From: Acanthamoeba sp. SK_2022b
Lineage: Eukaryota > Discosea > Longamoebia > Acanthamoebidae
Assembly: GCA_027943245.1 (NCBI GenBank)
Contig: JANDJZ010000400.1
Coordinates: 1-17,388, forward strand
Length of the DNA stretch: 17,388 bases
Reading direction: 5' to 3'
Below are positions 1 to 8,586 of this stretch, in pieces. Position 1 is the first letter of the stretch. Each line of letters begins with the position of its first letter. The notes beneath the pieces are model-generated. The model was not told the DNA's origin and ran no database searches. It saw nothing but the letters and a program-made list of their open reading frames with translations. A program made the position numbers and the translations under genes.

Positions 1-1
1 A

Positions 2-600
2 CCTTCGCCCACGCCGTCGGTGTCTCTCAGTGCCTCGCCATCAGCAACGGGATCGGGCTCGCCTTCGCCTACGGCTTCTAGCTCGCTCTCACCTTCGCCA
101 ACGCCGTCGGTCTCTCTCACGGCATCGCCATCGGCTTCAGGATCGCGCTCGCCTTCGCCCACTGCGTCTGTCACCCGCACGGCCTCACCCTCAGCGTCGA
201 TATCGCGCTCCCCTTCGACCACAGCATCGCCATCCGCTTCCGGATCGCGCTCGCATTCGCCGACGGCTTCAGCCACTCGTACGGCCTCGCCATCAGCTTC
301 AGAATCGCGCACGTCGTCACCCACGCCATCGATCTCTCGCACTGTATCACCATCGGCTTCGGTATCGCGCTCTCCTTCGCCCACGGCCTCTGTGTCCCGT
401 ACGGCCTCGCCCTCAGCTTCAGAATCACGCACGCCCGCTCCTACGGTCTCGCCATCAGCTTCTGGCTCGCGCTCGCCTTCAGTCACGCCATCGATCTCGC
501 TCACAGCGTCGCCATCGGCTTCGGGATCGCGCTCGCCTTCGCCCACGGAGTCACCCACGCCTACGGCATCGCCATCAGCTACTGAATCGCCCTCGCCCTC
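2..600 (+). repeat. ~60-bp (20-aa) imperfect tandem repeats inside the mucin gene
   Basis: The coding sequence repeats about every 60 bp. Units have the form ASPSASxSRSPSPTASxxRT, with variants at x and some shorter or longer copies. They lead into a long region built on looser 22- to 34-residue units such as TPTVSVTPSATGTPS. The repeats keep the reading frame. Confidence 0.7.
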
Positions 601-3600
601 GTCCACTGCATCGGGCACGCCGACAGCGACCCCTTCGACCACTGCGTCACCTTCCGCAACGCCTACGCCATCGCCTGGCGCCTCCAGTACGATGTCATCG
701 TCACTTAGCGCCTCGGCCACTGGATCTTCGACGCCCACAGCTTCGGTTACCCCTTCCTCAACCCCCTCGAACTCTCCGTCACCGTCAACTAGCACTTCCC
801 CCACCGCTTCGACCACAACGACCGCAACGCCCACTGTGTCAGTGACCCCGTCGGCCTCGGTCACCCCTTCAGCCACACTCACCCCCTCACCCAGCGCATC
901 CGGCACGGTGGCGCCGACGCCAACTGCCTCTGTGACTGCTTCCCACACGATAACACCGTCGACTTCGGCCTCGGCCACGCTAACGCCTTCGCCTACCAGT
1001 ACACCCACGGCGTCCCTCACACCATCGGTAAGTCACACGCCTTCATCGAGCGCCTCAGCCACTCGTTCACCGTCGCCGACCACGACGCCCACGGTTTCGG
1101 TCACACCGTCGGCAACACGCACCCCATCGCAGTCACGGACTCCCACGATCTCGGTCACCCCGTCTGCAACACGTACCTCATCACCGACTGCCTCGGCCAC
1201 ACGTTCGGCCACGCCCACGATCTCGGGCACGCCGACCGCCACGCCCACTGTTTCAGTGACACCGTCGACCACTGTCACCCCGTCGCCCACAGCAACAGCC
1301 ACTGTCTCGCCCACACCGTCGGCTACAGGCAGCTCATCGCCTACAGCCTCAGTCACAAGTTCGCTCACGCCCACAGTCTCTGTCACGCCATCGGCCACAG
1401 GCACTCCGTCACCGCCCGCCTCGCCCACAAGTTCGCCCTCTTCCACTCCCTCGGTCACGTCGACCGCAACGCCCACTGTTTCGGTCACATCGTCAGCCAC
1501 GGGCACTCCGTCACAGACAGCCTCGCCCACAAGTTCGCCCTCTTCCACCCCTTCGGGCACTCCGAGCGCGACGCCCACAGTCTCGGCAACACCATCTGTC
1601 ACGGGAACGCCGTCGCTGACCACTTCGCCCACTGTCTCTGGTACGCCTACAGCCACATCCACACCGTCGGCCTTTCTGTCAGTCTCACCGTCGATCACAG
1701 GCACCCCCTCACCGACTGTCTCACGGACTGCCTCCGGCACGCCGACAGCGACACACACACCCCCTGCCTCGCCCTCGGTCACGCGCACCGCCTCCCCGAC
1801 TAGCTCGGCCACAAGGTCGCCCACGCCCACCACCTCGGCCACGCCAACTGCGACACGCACACCGTCGCCTTCGCCGTCGATTTCGCACACCGCAGCACCG
1901 ACTTCCTCGGCTACAAGGTCGCCCACGCCCACCAGCTCGGCCACGCTGACCGCGACGCCCACGGTCTCTGTCAGCCCATCGGCCACGAGCTCGCCCTCGG
2001 CCTCCATTTCTGGGTCGCCCACTTCGACGCCTACGCCGTCGGCCACAGAGACCCCATCTCCGACAGTCTCGGCCACACAATCTCCCTCGTCTACTGCGTC
2101 CAGCACGCCCACAGCTACGCCCACTGTTTCGGTCACTCCGTCGGCCACTGGCGCCCCATCAGCGAGTGCGTCAGCTTCGCCATCGTCTACTGCTTCGGTC
2201 ACACCGACGCCGACCCCATCAGCGACTGCCTCAGCCACGCTATCTCCCTCAGCAACCGGATCGGTAACACCTTCGCCTACAGGCACCCCGTCAGCAACTG
2301 CTTCGGCCACGTCGTCTCCCTCGTCTACTGTATCAAGCACGCCGACAACGACGCCCACTGTTTCGGTCACACCATCGGTCACAGGCACCCCAACAACGAC
2401 CGCCTCGGCCTCAGTGTCGCCCTCGTCAACCAGGTCGGGAACCCCGACTATAACGCCCACGGGCACTGTATCACCGTCAGCCACACTCTCCCCATCACCG
2501 ACCACATCGGCAACCAGGTCGCCGTCGCCATCCAACTCCGGCACGCCTTCGACATCTTCCACCCCCTCGAGGACAGCGACAGTCTCGCCCTCCAAGTCGG
2601 TCACGCCTTCGCACAGCCCGTCCCCGTCGTCGAGCTCCTCAAGCTCGCCCACAGCTACTCCGACGACCTCTGGGACCTCATCGCCGACGAGAACTTCGTC
2701 GCCCACCTCTTCAAACACGCGCACGCCGACACCCACCATCTCCAGCACGCCCACTGTGTCGCCCACTGCGTCTATCTCGACCACGCCATCCCTCTCGGTG
2801 ACGCCAACCAATCCGTTCGTATCGCGAGCGCCTCGGGCCTCCAGCACGCCCACCATTTCATCCACGCCTCAGCCCTCGACCTCATCCGCGGGGACCCCCT
2901 CAGCTCTCGGCACGCCGTCTATCAGCCCTTCTGCGACGCCAACGATCTCCATCACTCCCACCTTCAGCGCCAGTCATACGCCGCCGACGTCGCCGTCTTC
3001 CACATTTTCGCCCACTTCATCGCCTTCGCCTTCGGTCACGCCCACGAATCCATTCGTCTCACGAGCCCCGCCGCCGGCCACGCATAGCCCTTCACCGTCG
3101 ACTCCGCCGTCGTCATCGTCCTCACCGTCTGTGTCGTCTTCACCTGGCCTGCCATCTGAAACTCCGACCAATGTACCCTCACTGTCGGCGACACCCACGA
3201 TCTCGGTCTCGCCGTCCATTACGCCCACATTCTCCGCGACGCCGTCCACCACGCCCACGATCTCAGTTACGCCTTCTTCTACTACGTCGCTCACGCCAAC
3301 GGCCTCGCCGTCCCCTTCGGTAACGGCCTCGTTGACTCCCTCGCTTACGGTCACGCCCACCAATCCGTTCGTTTCTCGGGCGCCCGCGCCGCCCTCAGCC
3401 ACCTCGTCGATCTCGGTCACCCCGCCACCACCCACGACGGCTACTCCCACGCCCACGGTCAGCGAGTCGCCATCGGTCACTCCCACCGTAACTCCCCCTC
3501 CCTCCGAGACGCCGTCAGTCACCCCCACGATCTCCACAACGCCTTCGAGCACGCCTTCGATCTCTGGCTCGCGCTCTCCAAGCCCGACAATTTCGCCTAC

Positions 3601-6600
3601 TAGCTCGGCGTCGTCCTCGCCTTCGGCGTTCCCGTCCGTTACATCCACCGCCACACCTTCTCCCTCGCCCACCAGCTCTCCGTCGTCCTCTCAATCGGCG
3701 TCGCCGTCGATATCAACCACTGCCTCCTTGTCGCCGACCATCACACCCACGATGACGGTCACCCCGACTGGAACGCCCACCATAAGTCCCTCGGCTTCGC
3801 CATCGGCTTCGATCACCCCGACCGCCTCACCATCCGTGTCGCCAAGCACTACGCCGTCGAGCTCCACCACTCGGACACCTTCGCCGAGCAACTCACCGTC
3901 GCAAACGGCCACGCCGACAGGCACCAGCACGCCGTCGACCACGCCCACGACTTCGGCCACGGCGTCCCCGACTCCGAGCGTATCGGGCTCGCCATCGCCC
4001 TCTCAACCGCCGTCGCCCACCGGCTCGCGCAGCCCCAGCAACAGCCCAAAGCCTTCGTCGACTGCATCGGTAACCCCTTCGACGTCGCCGTCCAACACAG
4101 GAACTCCGTCTGTGACCCCCACCGCCACAGTCACGCCGTCCAATACGCGCACCCCGTCGCCCTCGTCATCCAACACGTTGTCCCCGACGCCATCGATCTC
4201 GGCTACGCCCTCTGTGACGTCCTCCAACTCGGCCACGCCGTCGGTATCGCAGTCCAACTCGGTCACGCCCTCCAATACTCGCAGTCCGTCGCCAACCACT
4301 TCGAGTTCTCGGACACCGTCGCCCACCATCTCGGCAACGCCGTCAGTGTCGCCGCCCAACTCGGGCACGCCCTCGACCACCCCCACCATCTCGGTCACGC
4401 CCTCCAGCACACGCTCTCCGACCCCCACTGTGTCTGAAACGAGCTCGCCCTCAGCCACGATCTCGACCACGCCATCGGTGTCGCCGCCCAACTCGGGCAC
4501 GCCCTCGACCACGCCCACTATCTCGGTCACGCCCTCTACCACGCGCACTCCGTCGCCCACCGTATCTGAAACTCGCTCACCGTCGCCGACCATCTCGACA
4601 ACGCCATCGGTGTCGCCGCCCAACTCGGGCACGCCTTCGACCACGCCCACCATCTCGGTCACGCCCTCCAACTCGCGCACTCCTTCGCCCACCGTATCAG
4701 GCTCGAGCTCGCCCTCGCCCACGATCTCGACGACTCCGTCGGTAACACCGCCCAACTCCGGCACGCCTTCGATCACGCCCACCATCTCGGTCACGCCTTC
4801 GAACACGCGCACTCCATCACCGACCGTGTCCGGATCTAGATCGCCCTCACCCACGATCTCAATTACGCCGTCGGTCTCACCGCCCAACTCGGGCACGCCT
4901 TCGATCACGCCCACCATCTCCGTCACGCCCTCCACTACACGCACTCCGTCGCCAACCATCTCCGGCACGAGCTCACCCTCACCAACGATCTCCACCACAC
5001 CGTCGGTGTCGCCGCCCAACTCTGGCACGCCCTCGACCACGCCCACCATCTCGGTTACTCCTTCGAACACGCGCACACCGTCACCCACCATCTCGGGCAC
5101 AGCGTCACCGTCGCCAACCATCTCGACGACCCCGTCGGTGTCACCTCCCAATTCGGGAACTCCATCGACCACGCCCACCATCTCGGTCACGCCCTCTAAC
5201 TCACGCACTCCGTCGCCGACCATATCTGGAACGAGCTCGGCCTCGCCCACTATCTCGACGACGCCGTCAGTGTCTCCGCCCAACTCGGGCACGCCCTCGA
5301 CCACGCCCACCATCTCGGTCACGCCATCCAACACACGTACTCCGTCGCCCACCATATCCGAAACGAGCTCGCCCTCCCCTACGATCTCGTCCACGCCATC
5401 GGTGTCGCCGCCCAACTCGGGCACGCCCTCGACCACGCCCACCATCTCGGTCACGCCCTCCAACACCCGTACCCCGTCGCCCACCATTTCTGGCACCAGA
5501 TCTCCGTCGCCGACGATTTCCACCACGCCATCGGTGTCGCCGCCCAACTCGGGCACGCCCTCGACCACGCCCACTATCTCGGTCACGCCCTCTACCACGC
5601 GCACTCCGTCGCCCACCATCTCTGGCACGAGCTCTCCGTCGCCGACCATCTCGACCACGCCATCGGTGTCGCCGCCCAACTCAGGCACTCCTTCGACCAC
5701 GCCCACCATCTCGGTCACGCCCTCCGGCACTCGAACACCAACGCCTTCGGTTTCTGGCACTCGGTCGCCATCTGCCACATTCTCCCCGAGCGCCTCCGCC
5801 TCGCCTTCGAATTCGCCTTCCGCCTCGGCGAGCGCGTCAACTTCGCCTTCGAATTCGCCAACTCCCTCGAACCTGCCCTCCGCCTCTGCGAGCGCGTCAG
5901 CCTCGCCTTCGAATTCTCCATCTCCGTCGAACCTGCCCTCCGCTTCATCGAGCCCCTCCGCCTCTCCTTCGACTTCGCCGTCTTCCTCGAACTTGCTCTT
6001 TGGGGAGTCTGCTACGGCCGTGCCCACGGGCACGCCGACGGCAGTTGAGACCGCGGTGGGCTTTACCACCAAGTCACCCTCGCGGTCGCCCTCGCCGACG
6101 ATCAGCTCCAGCCGAACTCCGGCCTCTACGTTGATAGAAGGCTCGTCGGTGTCGCCCACGCTGTCCACGACGTCATCGCCTGTCACCACGTCGTCTTTCG
6201 CCTCCACGCCGTCGGCGCTGGTCGTTCCCTCCTCGACAACGGTCAACTTTGTCACTAAGTCACCAACGCGCTCGCCCAGCCCAAGCACCAGTCCTAGTGG
6301 GACGAGCGGAGGCTTGGGTGGGACTGCCACTCCTTCCCTGCTGGTCTTTACGGCGGCGCCCTTCATCACCAGTGTGGACATCTTCTCGCCCAGCGCCGCG
6401 TTGACGCCGCTCCAGACTGTAGGCTTCGTGACCAATTCCCCCACCCCGTCGGTCACCTCTTCGCCGTCTATCCTGAACCAAGGCTCGTCCCTCACGCCAG
6501 CGCCGACCACCAGTGCCCAGCCCGCAACGGCCAGCGTGACGTCCTCACTCTCGCCCACGCCCACGCCCACGGGCACTGGCCTCTCCTCCCTGTCGCCTTC

Positions 6601-6931
6601 ACTCTCGTCCTCTGGCAGCACTATGCCCGCAAGCACGTCGCTGGGAAGTAGCTCGACGGCCTCACCCACCACAGTCGTGGGCCAGTTCACGTTTGCTCCC
6701 TTCGTCACCCAGGTGAATCTCTTCACCCCGAGTCAGTCATCGGTCGTCACACGTCGCAGCGGCCGCTCGCTGCTCGAGGCGGAGCCCGAGGAGGACCCAA
6801 TGCTGTCGTTCATCGCAATGATCGGCTTCCCTGTGTTGGCCCTGATCGGAACAGTGGCCGTGGTCCTCGTTGCCGCGCGCCGACGCCGGGAGGCAGGAGT
6901 TGACTTTGCCGATGCTAGCCATGCAGTGTAA
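2..6931 (+). CDS. Giant Ser/Thr/Pro-rich mucin-like type I membrane protein, 5' partial
   Basis: The reading frame is open from the left window edge to TAA at 6929-6931. The GTG at position 20 is only an internal Val codon, so the true start and any signal peptide lie upstream. About 2,250 residues are almost entirely Ser, Thr and Pro in short units such as TPSPT and SPSAS, with Arg, Gly, Val, Ile and Asn as fillers. This is typical of heavily O-glycosylated, extended extracellular stalks. The last ~70 residues differ: an RRSGRS stretch (possible RxxR protease site), an acidic EAEPEEDP segment, one hydrophobic helix (6800-6880), a stop-transfer RRRR, and a cytoplasmic tail of under 20 residues. 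I infer a cell-surface or cyst-coat glycoprotein; no enzymatic or adhesive domain is seen. No intron is needed across 6.9 kb, unlike the neighbours. The family is not identified beyond composition. Confidence 0.85.
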   Translation, partial: PSPTPSVSLSASPSATGSGSPSPTASSSLSPSPTPSVSLTASPSASGSRSPSPTASVTRTASPSASISRSPSTTASPSASGSRSHSPTASATRTASPSASESRTSSPTPSISRTVSPSASVSRSPSPTASVSRTASPSASESRTPAPTVSPSASGSRSPSVTPSISLTASPSASGSRSPSPTESPTPTASPSATESPSPSSTASGTPTATPSTTASPSATPTPSPGASSTMSSSLSASATGSSTPTASVTPSSTPSNSPSPSTSTSPTASTTTTATPTVSVTPSASVTPSATLTPSPSASGTVAPTPTASVTASHTITPSTSASATLTPSPTSTPTASLTPSVSHTPSSSASATRSPSPTTTPTVSVTPSATRTPSQSRTPTISVTPSATRTSSPTASATRSATPTISGTPTATPTVSVTPSTTVTPSPTATATVSPTPSATGSSSPTASVTSSLTPTVSVTPSATGTPSPPASPTSSPSSTPSVTSTATPTVSVTSSATGTPSQTASPTSSPSSTPSGTPSATPTVSATPSVTGTPSLTTSPTVSGTPTATSTPSAFLSVSPSITGTPSPTVSRTASGTPTATHTPPASPSVTRTASPTSSATRSPTPTTSATPTATRTPSPSPSISHTAAPTSSATRSPTPTSSATLTATPTVSVSPSATSSPSASISGSPTSTPTPSATETPSPTVSATQSPSSTASSTPTATPTVSVTPSATGAPSASASASPSSTASVTPTPTPSATASATLSPSATGSVTPSPTGTPSATASATSSPSSTVSSTPTTTPTVSVTPSVTGTPTTTASASVSPSSTRSGTPTITPTGTVSPSATLSPSPTTSATRSPSPSNSGTPSTSSTPSRTATVSPSKSVTPSHSPSPSSSSSSSPTATPTTSGTSSPTRTSSPTSSNTRTPTPTISSTPTVSPTASISTTPSLSVTPTNPFVSRAPRASSTPTISSTPQPSTSSAGTPSALGTPSISPSATPTISITPTFSASHTPPTSPSSTFSPTSSPSPSVTPTNPFVSRAPPPATHSPSPSTPPSSSSSPSVSSSPGLPSETPTNVPSLSATPTISVSPSITPTFSATPSTTPTISVTPSSTTSLTPTASPSPSVTASLTPSLTVTPTNPFVSRAPAPPSATSSISVTPPPPTTATPTPTVSESPSVTPTVTPPPSETPSVTPTISTTPSSTPSISGSRSPSPTISPTSSASSSPSAFPSVTSTATPSPSPTSSPSSSQSASPSISTTASLSPTITPTMTVTPTGTPTISPSASPSASITPTASPSVSPSTTPSSSTTRTPSPSNSPSQTATPTGTSTPSTTPTTSATASPTPSVSGSPSPSQPPSPTGSRSPSNSPKPSSTASVTPSTSPSNTGTPSVTPTATVTPSNTRTPSPSSSNTLSPTPSISATPSVTSSNSATPSVSQSNSVTPSNTRSPSPTTSSSRTPSPTISATPSVSPPNSGTPSTTPTISVTPSSTRSPTPTVSETSSPSATISTTPSVSPPNSGTPSTTPTISVTPSTTRTPSPTVSETRSPSPTISTTPSVSPPNSGTPSTTPTISVTPSNSRTPSPTVSGSSSPSPTISTTPSVTPPNSGTPSITPTISVTPSNTRTPSPTVSGSRSPSPTISITPSVSPPNSGTPSITPTISVTPSTTRTPSPTISGTSSPSPTISTTPSVSPPNSGTPSTTPTISVTPSNTRTPSPTISGTASPSPTISTTPSVSPPNSGTPSTTPTISVTPSNSRTPSPTISGTSSASPTISTTPSVSPPNSGTPSTTPTISVTPSNTRTPSPTISETSSPSPTISSTPSVSPPNSGTPSTTPTISVTPSNTRTPSPTISGTRSPSPTISTTPSVSPPNSGTPSTTPTISVTPSTTRTPSPTISGTSSPSPTISTTPSVSPPNSGTPSTTPTISVTPSGTRTPTPSVSGTRSPSATFSPSASASPSNSPSASASASTSPSNSPTPSNLPSASASASASPSNSPSPSNLPSASSSPSASPSTSPSSSNLLFGESATAVPTGTPTAVETAVGFTTKSPSRSPSPTISSSRTPASTLIEGSSVSPTLSTTSSPVTTSSFASTPSALVVPSSTTVNFVTKSPTRSPSPSTSPSGTSGGLGGTATPSLLVFTAAPFITSVDIFSPSAALTPLQTVGFVTNSPTPSVTSSPSILNQGSSLTPAPTTSAQPATASVTSSLSPTPTPTGTGLSSLSPSLSSSGSTMPASTSLGSSSTASPTTVVGQFTFAPFVTQVNLFTPSQSSVVTRRSGRSLLEAEPEEDPMLSFIAMIGFPVLALIGTVAVVLVAARRRREAGVDFADASHAV
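4337..5788 (+). repeat. Eleven tandem 132-bp (44-aa) repeats in the mucin gene
   Basis: Eleven consecutive copies of a 44-residue unit start TPSVSPPNSGTPSTTPTISV and end PSPTIST. All are exactly in register with no length change, and most differences are single substitutions (Thr/Ile, Asn/Ser, Thr/Arg). The DNA copies are also similar, which suggests recent homogenisation by unequal crossover or gene conversion. Copy number is likely polymorphic and is open to assembly collapse. Confidence 0.85.
6800..6880 (+). other. C-terminal transmembrane segment of the mucin-like protein
   Basis: It encodes about 27 mostly hydrophobic residues, MLSFIAMIGFPVLALIGTVA and onward, followed directly by AARRRR. 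The positive-inside rule places the short C-terminus in the cytoplasm, so this is a type I single-pass anchor. Confidence 0.8.
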
Positions 6932-7063
6932 TTCTACCTCTGTACCAACTTCGCACATCCATTAAACATCCATTAGCTTCAAAGATATCGCCGGATCAAA
7001 GCGAGAACAGGTGACCAGGTCGCTTTCAGCTGGTTTTAGATGATTTCCGACACGATGCTAAAT
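6932..7063. other. 3' flank of the mucin gene
   Basis: This is a short non-coding stretch after the TAA. It is AT-richer than the gene and has a direct repeat of CATCCATTA (about 6957-6976). No canonical AATAAA is seen. Confidence 0.4.
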
Positions 7064-7105
7064 TTGACGGGGAGAGGGACGGCAAGGACGAGTGTCAGGG
7101 TTGTT
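7064..7105 (+). promoter_or_regulatory. Shared 5' flank of 5S copy 1
   Basis: From TTGACGG to GGGTTGTT this 42-bp sequence is repeated upstream of the inverted copy with one 1-bp indel and no other difference I can see. Sequence further upstream is unrelated. Conservation ending here suggests either a duplication boundary or an upstream RNA polymerase III promoter element. Confidence 0.5.
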
Positions 7106-7224
7106 GGATACGGCCACACTGCGCAGAAAGCACCGCTTCCCATCCGAACAGCGAAGTTAAGCTGCGCCAGGCGGTGTTAGTACTGGGGTGGGCGACCACC
7201 CGGGAATCCACCGTGCCGTATCCT
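7106..7224 (+). rRNA. 5S ribosomal RNA gene, copy 1
   Basis: The 119-nt sequence begins GGATACGGCC and ends GCCGTATCCT, so the two termini pair as 5S helix I. The internal CCCATCCGAACAG and AAGTTAAGC stretches are the conserved 5S loop B/C region. A TTTT run just after the 3' end fits RNA polymerase III termination. The sequence is as I recall Acanthamoeba 5S rRNA, apart from possibly one base near position 12. It is identical by eye to the copy at 8052-8170 on the other strand. The 42 nt upstream are also shared between the copies. Confidence 0.95.
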
Positions 7225-7364
7225 TTTCCCCTGAGGTGCCTTTGAATAAACGCAAATTTGGCTGTGTGTGTTAGATGCAACAGATAGTTGCTGGGTTGCT
7301 GCCCATTGGTAAGACTTACTAAATGAGGTTCCAGTCCTTTAAAATTGATTTTGGGGTTTGTGGT

Positions 7365-7549
7365 CAAGGTGCATGAGCATCATGTCCCTGGACATGATGG
7401 TATAGCAGAGAGGAATGCCAAGAAGACCATCAACATCACATGCTCATAAATGACCAGATAGCAGGCATTTTTGTGGTGAACAAGGTGCATGAGCATTGCC
7501 TTTGTGTTCACAATGGCAACCATTAATCCCAAGAAGGCCATCAATATCA
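7365..7549. repeat. Imperfect ~111-116 bp tandem duplication in the spacer
   Basis: CAAGGTGCATGAGCAT occurs at 7365-7380 and 7481-7496. A 21-bp block starting CCAAGAAG occurs at 7418-7438 and 7529-7549 with two differences. The offsets (116 and 111) show small indels after an old tandem duplication. Confidence 0.6.
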
Positions 7550-7670
7550 TTCCTATTTTCATGTGCAGTCCTGTAAGATTTTTGCTGTAGCTACTCCACC
7601 CATCCAGCAACAATTGGACATTGGCTTTGGATAGGCAAAAAACACCAATGCTTAGAAAGAACCAGAAAGC
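7380..7670 (-). pseudogene. Decayed small membrane-protein ORF in the AT-rich spacer
   Basis: On the minus strand a frame of ~97 codons runs from just after a TGA (7671-7673) to a stop at 7380-7382. It has no convincing ATG at its upstream end. The translation has three hydrophobic stretches: AFWFFLSIGVFCLS, MILMAFLGLMVAIV and VMLMVFLAFLSAIP. The underlying DNA carries an imperfect duplication with a ~111-116 bp offset, so MLMAFLGLM and AMLMHL recur as MLMVFLAFL and MMLMHL, the last in another frame. That frame break suggests a dead remnant. No family is recognised. It could instead be one exon of an AT-rich gene with introns. Confidence 0.25.
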
Positions 7671-8051
7671 TCACAGTTAGAGATGATGTATGATATATTC
7701 TCATATCATTCCTTCCCTCTGTCATAGCATTACAACACCTACCACCTGTTCAACATCTAGTGATACCAAAAATGTCCACCACCACTGGTTTTGTTTACCC
7801 ATCTGTAAATTTATACCCTCCATTTGCTCCTATCATTGACTTCACTCTGATAAAATGAGAAATTTTACCAAATTTTGATCCATTGTATTGTGCTTTACAT
7901 ACTCATTCATATCACAAATCTGTGGAATGTCTTGCTCACATATCAACCAGATCAAGAAATAAAACTAGTTTTAGATGCACAGCCAAGGGCCAGGTTGCAT
8001 GAGTTTAGCTAGAGGATGCAATAGAGGGTGGACAGAGAGCAAAAGGGGAAA

Positions 8052-8170
8052 AGGATACGGCACGGTGGATTCCCGGGTGGTCGCCCACCCCAGTACTAAC
8101 ACCGCCTGGCGCAGCTTAACTTCGCTGTTCGGATGGGAAGCGGTGCTTTCTGCGCAGTGTGGCCGTATCC
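8052..8170 (-). rRNA. 5S ribosomal RNA gene, copy 2 (inverted)
   Basis: The reverse complement is identical by eye, over 119 nt, to the + strand copy at 7106-7224. It is followed on its own strand by the same CCTTTTCCCC end with a T run for RNA polymerase III termination. The two genes converge, with their 3' ends facing across the AT-rich spacer. Confidence 0.95.
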
Positions 8171-8213
8171 AACAACCCTGACACTCGTCCTTGCCGTCCC
8201 TCTCCACCGTCAA
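8171..8213 (-). promoter_or_regulatory. Shared 5' flank of 5S copy 2
   Basis: This is the 43-bp reverse-complement counterpart of 7064-7105. The 5S duplication unit is therefore at least ~160 bp, not just the RNA-coding part. Confidence 0.5.
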
Positions 8214-8490
8214 CTGCTGTACCCTATCTTGGTGCTGTCGTGCCACACTTGCCAGCAAGCAAGTCTCCAAGTTTCTCGACCAAGGGTGCCCCCGCGTAGG
8301 GAAGAGCCCAACGCTGGGACCATGACAAGTGAGGCACCTGCACGAGCATGAACGGCATGTGCGGGCTGCGGGGAGGTGAGAGCATCACGAAACACGCACG
8401 GATTTTTTATGTAGGTGCTGGAGTCTATCTAATTTCAACGAATTTCGATTTATCCCTGGTCTGCAGATGCAAGCCAGGAATCCGGGCCTG

Positions 8491-8500
8491 GGTTAAAAGG
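8491..8500 (+). promoter_or_regulatory. Candidate TATA-like element of the His-tail repeat gene
   Basis: GGTTAAAAGG lies about 90 bp upstream of the chosen ATG, in the usual place for a TATA element with a short leader. It is a weak match and is based on position only. Confidence 0.3.
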
Positions 8501-8586
8501 CCACCATGGTGGTTCTTCCAACATCATTAATTACTTACAACCAACAACTGAACCTACTCGCTCCTTCACGCCACTTCACCCACACC

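Larger units (their letters stand above)
7228..8051. other. AT-rich spacer between convergent 5S genes
   Basis: About 820 bp with visibly lower GC than the surrounding exons. It holds the remnant described at 7380-7670, direct repeats CAAGGTGCATGAGCAT at 7365-7380 and 7481-7496, and long stretches (7680-7975) without any plausible coding frame. Base composition alone would fit intergenic DNA or an inserted segment. Confidence 0.5.

Noticed and set aside
1027..1032. GTAAGT, a perfect donor consensus, inside the mucin gene
   Set aside because: The frame remains open on both sides with the same repeat pattern, so no intron is needed.
1033..6726. Very long minus-strand open frames (1033-2865, 2974-3672, 4003-6726) rich in Val, Gly, Glu and Asp
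   Set aside because: They are the mirror of the Ser/Thr/Pro codons (TCG, ACG, CCC and similar), which produce no stops in that antisense frame. Their repeats follow the sense repeats, and they have no start context or domain of their own.
7095..7367. Minus-strand ORF over 5S copy 1, and the matching + strand ORF at 7975-8181
   Set aside because: Both are translations of the 5S rRNA gene and its flanks and share an identical C-terminal part only because the RNA gene is duplicated.
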